Positions 33,749-42,171 of a stretch of DNA of 64,000 nucleotides are shown here, piece by piece. The stretch is from assembly GCF_019656455.1 (NCBI RefSeq), contig NZ_BPMK01000011.1, positions 123,212 through 187,211 of the forward strand, read 5' to 3'. Numbering within the stretch: position 1 is the stretch's first letter; the number at the start of each line of letters is the position of its first letter. Both the position numbers and the translations under genes were made by a program. The stretch is from Noviherbaspirillum aridicola (GTDB lineage Bacteria; Pseudomonadota; Gammaproteobacteria; Burkholderiales; Burkholderiaceae_D). The notes beneath the pieces were generated by a model that had not been told where the DNA came from, ran no database searches, and saw only the letters and a list, made by a program, of their open reading frames with translations.

Positions 33749-35761
33749 TTATTTGAGTGCAGACAGGCTTGCCAGCTGCTGCGTCAGGTAGTTGCTGGTT
33801 GCGGCCATGCTGGTAAGCAGGCTGTCGAGCGCCACGTACTCGGCGCGCAGACGTTTTTCCGTTTCCGCCAGCCGCGTATTGAGTGCGGTGCGGCTCTTGT
33901 CGATATCCTTGATCGTGCGGTTGAGGCCGTCGGTGCGGTTCTTGAGCATGCCCGAACTACCGAGGTAGCTCTCGATGGTCTTGCTGAGCTGTCCGGCGAT
34001 GCCGGTCGAAAAGTCGATGCTGCCGCGCGGACCGGTCGTGCCGCCGTTGACCTGTATTTTCAGCCCATCGACGGCGGTATTCGTGGCGCCAGTCAGGACC
34101 TGGCCATTGCCGGCGGCCGGCATGCCACCGATGGAGCCGGCGACGTCTTCGCCTTCCGCCTTGGTAATGACAGCTCCGAAAAGCGTCGCGATGCCGGTGC
34201 CGGCGTCGTCAGTTATTGCGACCTTGGAGGCCGGTCCATAACGATTGGAGGTGACTTTCAGGCGACCGCCTTCGTCAAGCGACACTGCAACCGAGTTCCC
34301 GGCGCTGGAGAACGCCGAGGTGCCGTTGATCGCTGCCTGCATCATGGCGACCAGCTCCTGCGGCGCATAACTGCCTGCGGTGAGCCCCACCTTCGCGCTG
34401 ACGCCGTCGAGTGCCACGTTGAGCGTCGTGCCGGCGGCAATCGTGACCGGTCCGCTCAGTGCGGCGTCGCCGGTCTGATAACCCTGCTTTGGAAGATTGG
34501 AAATCGACACGTCGTACTTGCCGGCCTTGGTCGAAGCCTTGGAGCCGGTCACGCTGATAAGACTGTCGCTGGCCCGTCCCACGGTCGAAAACAGCGCCGC
34601 CAGGTCTTCGGGACTACCGCTGACTGCCTTCTGCAATTTCGAGTTGTCGAGTGCGAGCGTGCCGTCCTTCTGAAAGGATATGCCGGCCGCGGAAAGGGTC
34701 TTCAGGGATCCAGCATTGTCATTGCTTGCACCGAGCATCTGGCGCATGCTGGTCTGTAGGGAACGGATGGTCGGGTCGCCTAGCAGGATGCCGGCAGCCT
34801 TGGTCTCTGTGTTGTAGGAGGTCAGCTGTTTGAGCGTGGATTGCAGGTCATTGTAGGCCTTGACGAAGGACGTCACCGTGTTCGTCACCTGCGCGCTGTC
34901 CTTGCTGACGCTGAACGTCGTGCTGCCGGCCTTGAGCACGTTGAGCGTCACGCCCTGGATCGCGTCGGACACGCTCTTGGTCTCGCTGCTGATGCTGATG
35001 CCGTTGACGGTCAGCAGGGCATTCTGACCCGCCGCCGCCTGCGTCATCTTCTGGCCCCCGGCCGTGGTCGGATCGAACGCGAGCAAGTCTTGCAGCGCCG
35101 TATCCCCGCTGACGGCGATTTTCATGTTCGATGCCGCCCCGGTTTTGTCCGAGGTAAGCACCAGGCGGTTCGGGGTCGCGCTGCCGTCGGAAATGATGGT
35201 GGCGGTGACGCCGAGCCCGGCCTTGTTGATTGCGTCGCGAATGCCCTGCAGCGAGTTGTTGGTGCCGTCGATCTTGATGGTGCCCGTGGTACGCGTGGCG
35301 CTCTGCGTAAACTTTGTGCCGTCGGGGTACACGCCGTCGCTGGCCGCCGTGGTGTCGTAGCTGCCGAACTGGAAGGTGATGGTGGTTTCCGCGCCGGTGC
35401 CGATCTTGGCGGTGCTGCTGCCCATGCCGGCGGACTTGAGCGTCTGTGCCTGCGGCAGCTGGGTGACATTGATGTTGTAGCTTCCGGCCGCGGCCTTCGT
35501 GCCCGCGCTCGCGGTGAGGATGGTGGCGTCGCCGACGCTCGCGGACATACCCTGGTATTTCGCCGGGTCCGCGAGCTTGCCCAAAGCGTCCTGGAAGGTC
35601 GACAATGCGCTGCTGACGCTGCCGAATGCCGACACCTTCGCCTGATAGCTCGCTTCCTTCTGGGCCAGCTTGGCAAGGGGGCGCTGCTCGATCGCCATGA
35701 GCTGCGACACGATGCTGTTGACGTCCAGTCCTGAGCTGACGCCTGATGTCGATGTGGCCAC
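33749..35761 (-). CDS. fliD: Filament cap protein FliD (HAP2)
   Basis: 670-residue capping protein at the filament tip. The N-terminal FliD domain (SSGLDVNSIVSQLMAIEQRPLAKLAQKEASYQAKVSAFGSVSSALSTFQDAL), an internal flagellin-IN type segment and the C-terminal coiled coil (GLNRTIKDIDKSRTALNTRLAETEKRLRAEYVALDSLLTSM) are present. I use the GTG at 35761, preceded by GGGAGAG. The in-frame TTG at 35785 lies only about 10 bp below the sigma-28 -10 box and leaves no room for a ribosome binding site. FliD is longer than in enterobacteria, with beta-rich inserts. Confidence 0.95.
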   Translation of the reverse strand: MATSTSGVSSGLDVNSIVSQLMAIEQRPLAKLAQKEASYQAKVSAFGSVSSALSTFQDALGKLADPAKYQGMSASVGDATILTASAGTKAAAGSYNINVTQLPQAQTLKSAGMGSSTAKIGTGAETTITFQFGSYDTTAASDGVYPDGTKFTQSATRTTGTIKIDGTNNSLQGIRDAINKAGLGVTATIISDGSATPNRLVLTSDKTGAASNMKIAVSGDTALQDLLAFDPTTAGGQKMTQAAAGQNALLTVNGISISSETKSVSDAIQGVTLNVLKAGSTTFSVSKDSAQVTNTVTSFVKAYNDLQSTLKQLTSYNTETKAAGILLGDPTIRSLQTSMRQMLGASNDNAGSLKTLSAAGISFQKDGTLALDNSKLQKAVSGSPEDLAALFSTVGRASDSLISVTGSKASTKAGKYDVSISNLPKQGYQTGDAALSGPVTIAAGTTLNVALDGVSAKVGLTAGSYAPQELVAMMQAAINGTSAFSSAGNSVAVSLDEGGRLKVTSNRYGPASKVAITDDAGTGIATLFGAVITKAEGEDVAGSIGGMPAAGNGQVLTGATNTAVDGLKIQVNGGTTGPRGSIDFSTGIAGQLSKTIESYLGSSGMLKNRTDGLNRTIKDIDKSRTALNTRLAETEKRLRAEYVALDSLLTSMAATSNYLTQQLASLSALK

Positions 35762-35794
35762 GTCACTCTCCCGATAAAGTTGCACTATAACTTT

Positions 35795-35821
35795 TTATCG
35801 GCATTCCCAAATCCGACTTTA
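35795..35821 (-). promoter_or_regulatory. Sigma-28 (FliA) promoter of the fliD operon
   Basis: TAAAGTCG-N11-GCCGATAA on the minus strand. The -10 octamer is the exact FliA consensus, the spacer is exact, and the first six bases of the -35 match. It should drive fliD-fliS-fliT, the FliK-like gene, the FlhB-C-like gene and the ycgR-like gene. Confidence 0.87.
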
Positions 35822-35944
35822 GAGGAGGATTTACGGTGCTATTCCGGGGCTTGGGGGGTACGGGGATGCCGTCGCCGTGATTAAAACGGCAACGGGCAGT
35901 GACGGCGGGAAATCGCCGCGAAGAGAAAAGCCGCGGACCGCCGG

Positions 35945-36310
35945 TCAGGCGGTCTGACGCAACAGCAGGCCCTGGACACGGTCCAGCGCCTTGGAAATTT
36001 CGAGGGCTTCCTCGGTCGGGATCTGGCGGATAACGTCGCCGGTCTCCGCATCGCGCACCCGGACAATCGGCTCCTTGCTCTCGGCATCGACCGAGAATTC
36101 GATCTTGTTGGACATGGCCTTCATCGCCGAGTTGATGTCCTGAACCGCCTTCTTGACCTGTTCTGCGTCCGGAACGCCACCCGGTTGCTGAACCAGTGCG
36201 CCAGCGATGGTGGGATCGGCTGCCGGCTTTTGCGCCGGCGCCGTGCCAGGCAGAATGGGGGCGGGCGCTGCGCCAGCCGCGTTTCCTGTACCTACTGGGC
36301 GTATGTCCAC
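35945..36310 (-). CDS. flaG: FlaG family flagellar protein
   Basis: 121-residue protein of the FlaG family, linked in other bacteria to filament length. The N-terminal third is Pro/Ala-rich and disordered. The conserved C-terminal region is DINSAMKAMSNKIEFSVDAESKEPIVRVRDAETGDVIRQIPTEEALEISKALDRVQGLLL. I choose the GTG at 36310 because GGGAG (36317-36321) sits 6 nt upstream; the ATG at 36316 directly abuts that site. It follows the fliC terminator by a few bases, so expression may depend on readthrough. Confidence 0.9.
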   Translation of the reverse strand: MDIRPVGTGNAAGAAPAPILPGTAPAQKPAADPTIAGALVQQPGGVPDAEQVKKAVQDINSAMKAMSNKIEFSVDAESKEPIVRVRDAETGDVIRQIPTEEALEISKALDRVQGLLLRQTA

Positions 36311-36331
36311 GATCATCTCCCGAATGTGAAG

Positions 36332-36360
36332 AAACCCGGCCGAAAAATTCGACCGGGTTT
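36332..36360 (-). terminator. Intrinsic terminator of fliC
   Basis: 13-bp stem with one G-U pair (arms at 36332-36344 and 36348-36360, core AAACCCGG/CCGGGTTT) and a 3-nt loop. It is followed by TTTCTTC on the minus strand. It ends fliC about 16 bp before flaG begins. Confidence 0.85.
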
Positions 36361-36381
36361 TGTTGCCGTTTGACTAAGCGA

Positions 36382-37878
36382 TTAGCCGCGCAGCAGGCTC
36401 AGCACGCTGTTGGGCAGCGAGTTCGCTTGCGCGAGCATCGCGGTACCGGCCTGTTGCAGGATCTGGCTGCGGGTCAGGCTGGCCGTCTCGGCAGCGAAAT
36501 CCGTGTCCTGGATGCGGCTGCGTGCGGCGCTCAAGTTCTCAGACGACGTTTGCAGGCTGGTGATTGTCGATGCGAAGCGGGACTGCAGTGCACCAAACTT
36601 CGCGCGCTCGCCGTTGATCATGTTCAGCGCGGAGTCGATTGTCTTGATCGCTTCCTGTGCCTTGTTGAAGGTGGACACGTCGACTTCGGAAACCTTGTTC
36701 AGCTTAGAGTTCGTCGTTACGGCGCCTATTGCACCGAGGATGTTGGTGCCGCTATCAGCTTGGACAGCCGAGAAGGACTTTTCGGAGTCGAAGGTCACGA
36801 GGCCCGTGGTATAGGCGGTGTTGACGTCGGTGTCGACGGTCAGGACGGCTGGATCACCTACGGCTGTGCTGCCGTCGGCCTTCAGACCTTGCACCGTCGT
36901 CGTGCCGCCGTTGGCGACTGCCGTGTCGGCGATGACAATGTCCGCACCGGTCGAGCTGGTCAGGATCACGGCATCGCCCGTGCTGTTGAGCGATGCGGTA
37001 ACGCCGGTCTTGGCGGACTTGTCGTTGAAGGCCGTGACTGCCGAGGACAGGCCGTCGGCTGTGTTGAATGCGGACAGCGAGAAGCTGACGGTCTCAGCCG
37101 TGTCGTTGTCACCCTTGATCGTCAGGTTATACGAGCCGCTGGCGCTAAACGAGACTTTCGCATCGGTACGGGCGGTAGCGGTGACGCCGGTGTCGGTCGT
37201 GACCTGGTTAACCTTGGCTGCAACCGCCTTGGCGCTGTCGCCAGCGCCGACAGCGATGTCTTTCGAGCCTGCGAAACCATTGACCGTCACGGCGCCGGCG
37301 GTCACTGCGCTGCTTGTGGCAACAGCCGAGCCCACGCCTGCACCGGCAGCGGTAGTCGCCTGGTTGTTGCCATAAGCGGAGGTGCGCAGGTTGGCGGTGT
37401 TGGTGGTGATCGTCTGACCTGCGTTCGCGCCGACCTGGAACTGGGCGCTGCCGAATGAGCCGTCGAACAGCTTCTTGCCGTTGAACTCGGTGGAGTTGGC
37501 AAGACGCTCGAGTTCCTGGGTCAGCTGGCCGACTTCGGCGTTCAGCGACTGGCGGTCGCCTGCGGAGTTGCTGGCATTGGACGACTGGACTGCCAGTTCG
37601 CGGATACGCTGCAGCAGGTCGCCGGCGTTGCCGAGCGCGCTCTCAGCGGTCTGGGCCAGCGACACGCCGTCGTTGGCGTTGCGGCGGGCGACGTCCATGC
37701 CGTTGATCTGAGCGGTCATGCGCTGGCTGATGGCCAGGCCGGCGGCATCGTCCTTGGCGCTGTTGATACGCAGGCCGGAAGACAGGCGCTGCAGCGAAGT
37801 CGACAGGGCGCCTTCGGACTTGTTCAGGTTGCGCTGGGAGTTCAGCGAAGCGATGTTGGTATTGATGTATGCAGCCAT
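36382..37878 (-). CDS. fliC: Flagellin FliC
   Basis: 498-residue filament subunit. The D0/D1 ends are canonical: AAYINTNIASLNSQRNLNKSEGALSTSLQRLSSGLRINSAKDDAAGLAI and SENLSAARSRIQDTDFAAETASLTRSQILQQAGTAMLAQANSLPNSVLSLLRG. The segment LQRIRELAVQSSN in D1 matches the TLR5-recognised region of beta/gammaproteobacterial flagellins. The central variable region (about residues 170-400) is Thr/Ala-rich with flagellin-IN-like repeats. It has an AGGAGA site, its own sigma-28 promoter and its own terminator, as expected for a highly expressed monocistron. Confidence 0.98.
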   Translation of the reverse strand: MAAYINTNIASLNSQRNLNKSEGALSTSLQRLSSGLRINSAKDDAAGLAISQRMTAQINGMDVARRNANDGVSLAQTAESALGNAGDLLQRIRELAVQSSNASNSAGDRQSLNAEVGQLTQELERLANSTEFNGKKLFDGSFGSAQFQVGANAGQTITTNTANLRTSAYGNNQATTAAGAGVGSAVATSSAVTAGAVTVNGFAGSKDIAVGAGDSAKAVAAKVNQVTTDTGVTATARTDAKVSFSASGSYNLTIKGDNDTAETVSFSLSAFNTADGLSSAVTAFNDKSAKTGVTASLNSTGDAVILTSSTGADIVIADTAVANGGTTTVQGLKADGSTAVGDPAVLTVDTDVNTAYTTGLVTFDSEKSFSAVQADSGTNILGAIGAVTTNSKLNKVSEVDVSTFNKAQEAIKTIDSALNMINGERAKFGALQSRFASTITSLQTSSENLSAARSRIQDTDFAAETASLTRSQILQQAGTAMLAQANSLPNSVLSLLRG

Positions 37879-37980
37879 GGTGTTTCTCCTGTTTTGACTG
37901 AGTGCCGTTTGCTTCCGGCTTGAGTCTCTGGGTCTCGGTTCCGCCGCTTTTACCGGCCGTTTGAACCGCTGTTGCTAGCT

Positions 37981-38007
37981 TTATCGGACAAGACTGGAAA
38001 AGCTTTA
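37981..38007 (-). promoter_or_regulatory. Sigma-28 (FliA) promoter of fliC
   Basis: TAAAGCTT-N11-TCCGATAA on the minus strand. Each octamer has one mismatch to the FliA consensus and the 11-bp spacing is exact. It lies about 100 bp before the fliC ATG. Confidence 0.88.
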
Positions 38008-38193
38008 GGATTTTTTTGCCTGTCGTTTTTCCAGTCCAGCCCTGCTCGAGCCAGACAAACCGTTCTTCGGAAGCCTTGGGAAAAACTTTAACTACGGAAA
38101 CTGTTTTTTTGGGGAGGATGCCCCGGAAGGTTGAGGCAGCACGCAGGGCACGATCCGCCGTGCCCGCAAGTGCTTGATTTTGAGGAGAGAATT

Positions 38194-38250
38194 GTGATGA
38201 GGGGCCGAGCGCCTGACGCCGGGAATTTCTGCTTTCAAATCAAGGGCTAA
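38194..38250 (+). CDS. Possible 17-18 codon micro-ORF
   Basis: A strong GAGGAG site at about 38182-38187 precedes tandem GTG/ATG starts (38194, 38197) that open a frame ending at TAA (38250), product MRGRAPDAGNFCFQIKG from the ATG. An 8-bp inverted repeat (CTTGATTT at 38173-38180, AAATCAAG at 38237-38244) brackets it. No downstream plus-strand gene follows, so a leader-peptide role is not obvious. It may be fortuitous. Confidence 0.22.
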   Translation: MMRGRAPDAGNFCFQIKG

Positions 38251-38295
38251 AGTATTTTGAAACGGCGCCGTAACGCGTCGTTCGCGCGCGTTGGA

Positions 38296-39756
38296 TCAGG
38301 CACGACGCCGAACCGGCGCGGCCTCGTTCTGCTGACCCCGATGTAGAACCGCCTCGACCAGCGTATCGATATCCTGCTGCCGCGTCCGGTGATTGAACAG
38401 CGCAGCACGAATGGCCAGCCGGCCGTTGACGATGGTGGTCGACGGCGCGACCAGTCCCGACTCCTGCAGCGCGATCACGATTTCGCGATTGACCTCGTCC
38501 GCCTCCTCGCAGCGATAGCCGAAGCACACGATGTTCAGCCCCACCGGCGCCAGCAGTTCCAGCCGCGGCTCGCTCTCGATCCGCTGCTTCAGATCCTGCG
38601 CGAGCCGGCAGCCGTGGCTGATGACCTCGCCCAGCCGTTCGCTGCCATAGGCCTGGATCGCGAACCAGGTCTTGAGCGCGCGGAAGCCGCGCGACAAATC
38701 CGGCCCGAAGTCGCTGAGCCACGGCGAATTGGCCGCCATGCCGCGCGTCTCCCGCGCCAGGTAGGCGGCCGGCGATGCAAAGCTGTCATGATGCAGCCGG
38801 CCGTCGCGCACGAGGATGAAGCCCGCGTCGTACTGCACCTGCGCCCACTTGTGAAAATCGAAGGCGATGGAATCCGCGCGCTCCAGTCCCGCGAGGCGCG
38901 GCGCGATCTCGGGCGACAGCATGGCAAGCGCGCCATAGGCGCCGTCGACATGAAACCAGAGGCCTTCGCGCGCGGCGATGTCGGCCAGCGCCGGCAGCGG
39001 GTCGATCGCGCCGATGTCCACCGTGCCGGCGCTGCCGACGATGATGAAGGGCGTGAAGCCCTGGCGGCGGTCGTGCGCGATGGCGGCTTCCAGCGCGACC
39101 GTGTCCATGCGGCCGAGCGCGTCCACCGGGATCAGTCGCAGCGCGTCGGTGCCCAGGCCGCACAGGTCGACCGCCTGGCTGACGCACTGGTGGGCGGCGA
39201 CGGATGCATAAGCGGTGAGCCGGCGACCGGAGGCGGCGAGGCCGGTCTTGCGCACCCCGGTGCCGAGCGCGCCGGTGCGGGCCACCAGCACCGCGATCAT
39301 GTTGGCCATCGAGCTGCCGGTGACGAACAGGCCGCTGGCCTCGTCGGGGAAGCCGAAGAGTTCCCGCACCCAGTGCAGCACCTGGCGTTCCACTTCGACC
39401 GGGATCTGGTCGCGGCCGCCGAGATTGGCATTGAGGCCGGCCGCCAGCATTTCGGCCAGCATGCCGACGGCGGTGCCGCCGCCCTGGACCCAGCCCATGA
39501 AGCCGGGATGGGCGTTGCCGATCCCATAGGGGAGAATCTCGTCGAGAAAACGCGCATGCACCTCGGCCAGCGGCGTCGGCTGGCGCGGCAGCGGCTCCCG
39601 GAAAGCGTCGCGCACTTCCTGCGGCGCCGGCTGCCATACGGGTTTTTGGCGCAGGCCGGCCATGTGATCGAACATGTCGTCGAGCATGCGGTGGCCCTGG
39701 GCGCGCAGTTCATTCCAGTCCGTCGGGTCGAGTGAGCTGTATGGCTTGTCTTGCAT
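38296..39756 (-). CDS. Group II PLP-dependent amino acid decarboxylase family protein
   Basis: 486-residue fold-type I PLP enzyme of the aromatic-L-amino-acid/tyrosine/glutamate decarboxylase family. Key residues are visible: His189 stacking on PLP (VAAHQCVSQ), Asp271 (FHVDGAYGALAM) and Lys303 as the Schiff base (IAFDFHKWAQVQYDAGF). The N-terminal HPGFMGWVQGGGTAVGMLAEMLAAGLNANLG region is typical. Substrate is not readable; an aromatic amino acid is plausible. It stands alone between fliC and a diguanylate cyclase, with no pathway partners nearby. Confidence 0.88.
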   Translation of the reverse strand: MQDKPYSSLDPTDWNELRAQGHRMLDDMFDHMAGLRQKPVWQPAPQEVRDAFREPLPRQPTPLAEVHARFLDEILPYGIGNAHPGFMGWVQGGGTAVGMLAEMLAAGLNANLGGRDQIPVEVERQVLHWVRELFGFPDEASGLFVTGSSMANMIAVLVARTGALGTGVRKTGLAASGRRLTAYASVAAHQCVSQAVDLCGLGTDALRLIPVDALGRMDTVALEAAIAHDRRQGFTPFIIVGSAGTVDIGAIDPLPALADIAAREGLWFHVDGAYGALAMLSPEIAPRLAGLERADSIAFDFHKWAQVQYDAGFILVRDGRLHHDSFASPAAYLARETRGMAANSPWLSDFGPDLSRGFRALKTWFAIQAYGSERLGEVISHGCRLAQDLKQRIESEPRLELLAPVGLNIVCFGYRCEEADEVNREIVIALQESGLVAPSTTIVNGRLAIRAALFNHRTRQQDIDTLVEAVLHRGQQNEAAPVRRRA

Positions 39757-39844
39757 GGGAATCTGTCCGGCCGGCGCGTCGGATTGTGCGCCGCAACGCG
39801 ACTATACGGGTTTTTGGAAGGGCAGGCCTATTTGGAAGGGCGGC

Positions 39845-41422
39845 CTATTGCGCGGCCACGACGCGGTTCTTGCCGGCGCGCTTGGCTTCATAGAGCGCCT
39901 CGTCGGCGCGCTTGGTCAGGGATTGCTGGTCCTCGCCCGGACGGCGCAGCGCGACGCCGGCGCTGAAGGTGATCAGCAGGCGCTGGTTTTCGTGCATGAA
40001 GATCTGCTTGGTGAGTTCGCGCTGCACCCGCGTCACCGTCTGCATCGCCTCGGGCAGCGGGGTGTCCGGCAGCACGATCATGAATTCCTCGCCGCCGAAG
40101 CGCGCCACCACGTCCATCGTGCGCAGCGTGTCCTTGATGACGCGCACCAGGTGGATCAGCGCCTGGTCGCCGGCGGAGTGGCCATAGGTGTCGTTGAGGC
40201 GCTTGAAGTCGTCGAGGTCGAGCAGGGCGACGCAGAGCGGGCTTTCCCGGCGCACCGAGCGCGCCATCTCGCGCTCGAACACGTCGTCGAGGCCGCGCCG
40301 GTTGAGGCTGCCGGTCAGCTGGTCCTCGCGCACGAGTTCGCTCATCTGCTCCAGTTTGGATTCCAGCTCCTGGATGCGGGCCTCGGCTTCCTGCACTTCC
40401 TGGCGGGCGGCGATCATTTCATCGCGCGAGCGCAGCGCCTCGTCCTGCGCGGCCTTGGTGTCGCGCATCATGTCATCGAGGATGTGGTTGAGCTCGACCA
40501 TGCCCCTGGCGCCGGCGATCTTCTGCTGGTAGTTGTCGATTTTCTTGTGGAAGTCGCCGGTGCTGACGGCCACCGCGCCGAGCCGGTCGATGAAGGTCAT
40601 CATCATGTTCTTCACCGTGACCTTGGCTTCCTTCAGGCTGTGCTTGAGCACGCCCTGCTTGTAGATCACTTCCTTGAGGCTGCGGTGGGCGTCGAGCAGG
40701 GCGGCGTGGCTGATCGGGCCGGACAGCAGGTCCTGGACGTTGGCGATCTGGCCGCTGAGCCAGGAATCATCGTCGAGCAGTTCGCTGACGTTTTCCAGCA
40801 GCAGCTGGAACAGCCGCAGCAGCAGTTCATGCTCTTCCGCCATGTCGTCGGCCTTGAGGCCGACCTTGAAGCACAGCTGCTTGAGCCGTCCGCCGATCTC
40901 GTTGAGCGCCTGCTCAGTGTAGGCGGTACGGATCGCCTCGGCCAGGGATTCGGCTTCCTCGGCCAGTCTGGGCGCGCCGCGCAGCATGGACACGAGCGCC
41001 AGCGTCAGGGTGCGGATCAGCAGGTCGCGCAGCAGCTGCATCTGCCGGGTTTCCTGCACCGCCGGCGCGAGCGCCTCGAAGGTGCCGGACGCCGGCTCCG
41101 GCGCGGGCTGCGCCGCGCGGCTGAGCTGCAGGTCGATCAGGCGGTTGAGGTTGCGGCTGCAGTCCTGCCAGTCGCGCTTGCCGGCGGCCAGCTGCAGCTG
41201 GGCGGCGAGCGCGGCGATGTCCTTCGGTCCGCGGACGAGGGCGGCGGCGAAGTCGGCGAGCACCTGTTCCGCCCCCGGCTGCGCGGTCGTGCCGGCGATC
41301 TCTTCATAGATCTCGCGATAGGCTTCCGGTGTCGGCGCAATGCGCCGCACCGCGAGGCGCTTGAATGCCTCGCGCGCGATTTCGGCTGGACTCTGCTCCG
41401 GCTTGTTGAGGTTTTCCCGCAT
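39845..41422 (-). CDS. Cytoplasmic diguanylate cyclase with long helical N-terminal domain
   Basis: 525-residue protein without membrane segments. Residues 1-350 are helical, ending in a coiled coil (RSRDEMIAARQEVQEAEARIQELESKLEQMSELV). The C-terminal GGDEF domain (about 355-520) has an active GGEEF (VVARFGGEEFMIVLPD) and an RTMD I-site five residues upstream. The opening PAEIAREAFKRLAVRRIAPTPEAYREIYEEIAG recurs in a family of betaproteobacterial cyclases. The ATG at 41422 is preferred over an upstream in-frame TTG at 41431. Confidence 0.9.
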   Translation of the reverse strand: MRENLNKPEQSPAEIAREAFKRLAVRRIAPTPEAYREIYEEIAGTTAQPGAEQVLADFAAALVRGPKDIAALAAQLQLAAGKRDWQDCSRNLNRLIDLQLSRAAQPAPEPASGTFEALAPAVQETRQMQLLRDLLIRTLTLALVSMLRGAPRLAEEAESLAEAIRTAYTEQALNEIGGRLKQLCFKVGLKADDMAEEHELLLRLFQLLLENVSELLDDDSWLSGQIANVQDLLSGPISHAALLDAHRSLKEVIYKQGVLKHSLKEAKVTVKNMMMTFIDRLGAVAVSTGDFHKKIDNYQQKIAGARGMVELNHILDDMMRDTKAAQDEALRSRDEMIAARQEVQEAEARIQELESKLEQMSELVREDQLTGSLNRRGLDDVFEREMARSVRRESPLCVALLDLDDFKRLNDTYGHSAGDQALIHLVRVIKDTLRTMDVVARFGGEEFMIVLPDTPLPEAMQTVTRVQRELTKQIFMHENQRLLITFSAGVALRRPGEDQQSLTKRADEALYEAKRAGKNRVVAAQ

Positions 41423-41508
41423 CCCGCGCAATCGACCGTCGGTTAAAAATCACGCCACTTTACGTTGATAAACGGAAAATGAGAAGACCCGCAAAAACAA
41501 CGTCCGCC

Positions 41509-42159
41509 TTATTCGACGAGGTGATTCTTGATCGCGTAATGGGTCAGCTCGGCGTTGTGCCGGAGTTTCATCTTTTGCAAGAGCCGGGAGCGGTACATGC
41601 TGATGGTCTTGACCGACAGCGCAAGCTCGGCGGCGATGTCGCTTACCGTCTTGCCGGAGGCGATCATGACCAGGGTCTGGTATTCGCGGTCGGACAGGGT
41701 TTCATGCGGCGGGACTTCGCGGTTCTCGTCGCCGACGTGGTTGGCCAGTTCCTGGGCGAGGGCAGGGCTGATGTACTTCTTGCCGGCGGCGACGAGGCGG
41801 ATGGCGTCGACGAGTTCGGCCGGCGCGCTCTGCTTGTTCATGTAGCCGGCCGCGCCCGCCTTGAGCGAGCGGATCGCGTACAGGTCTTCGCGGTGCATGG
41901 ACAGCATCAGCACGGCGAGGCGGGGGTTGTCCTTCCTGACCTGCTTGAGGACTTCGATGCCGCTGCGGTCGGGCATGGAGATGTCGAGCAGGAGCACGTC
42001 GGCGTCGCTCTTGCGGGCGAGCTTGATGGCGTCGTTGCCGTTCTCCGCGTCTCCGGCGACCGTGATGTCCTTGTTATCGGTGAGGATCTGGCGCAGGCCC
42101 TCGCGCACGATCGCATGGTCATCCGCGATCAGGACTTTGATGGTTTCGGTGGCTGTCAT
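41509..42159 (-). CDS. NarL/FixJ-family response regulator
   Basis: 216-residue regulator with an N-terminal receiver (IKVLIADDHAIVREGLRQIL; phosphoacceptor Asp59 in DVLLLDISMPD; Lys near 110 in GYMNKQS) and a C-terminal LuxR helix-turn-helix (LSDREYQTLVMIASGKTVSDIAAELALSVKTISMYRSRLLQKMKL). It lies 12 bp after the PAS kinase and is its evident partner. Target genes are unknown. Confidence 0.93.
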   Translation of the reverse strand: MTATETIKVLIADDHAIVREGLRQILTDNKDITVAGDAENGNDAIKLARKSDADVLLLDISMPDRSGIEVLKQVRKDNPRLAVLMLSMHREDLYAIRSLKAGAAGYMNKQSAPAELVDAIRLVAAGKKYISPALAQELANHVGDENREVPPHETLSDREYQTLVMIASGKTVSDIAAELALSVKTISMYRSRLLQKMKLRHNAELTHYAIKNHLVE

Positions 42160-42171
42160 TGGTGCTGCTTT

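Larger units (their letters stand above)
37879..38295. other. Upstream region of fliC (417 bp)
   Basis: It holds the fliC ribosome binding site (37885-37890) and leader, the sigma-28 promoter (37981-38007), a T-rich tract with a 7-bp hairpin (GGGCACG / CGTGCCC at 38146-38165), and a very short open frame with a good ribosome binding site at 38194-38250. No other gene seen. Confidence 0.6.

Noticed and set aside
38146..38165. GGGCACG/CGTGCCC hairpin as a terminator for the decarboxylase gene
   Set aside because: No T-tract follows on either strand within a few bases, so intrinsic termination is unlikely.
41436..41462. Sigma-28 promoter before the soluble diguanylate cyclase
   Set aside because: TAAAGTGG-N11-ACCGACGG has correct spacing, but the -10 matches only four of eight bases and the predicted start would be about 7 nt before the ATG, leaving no room for a ribosome binding site.
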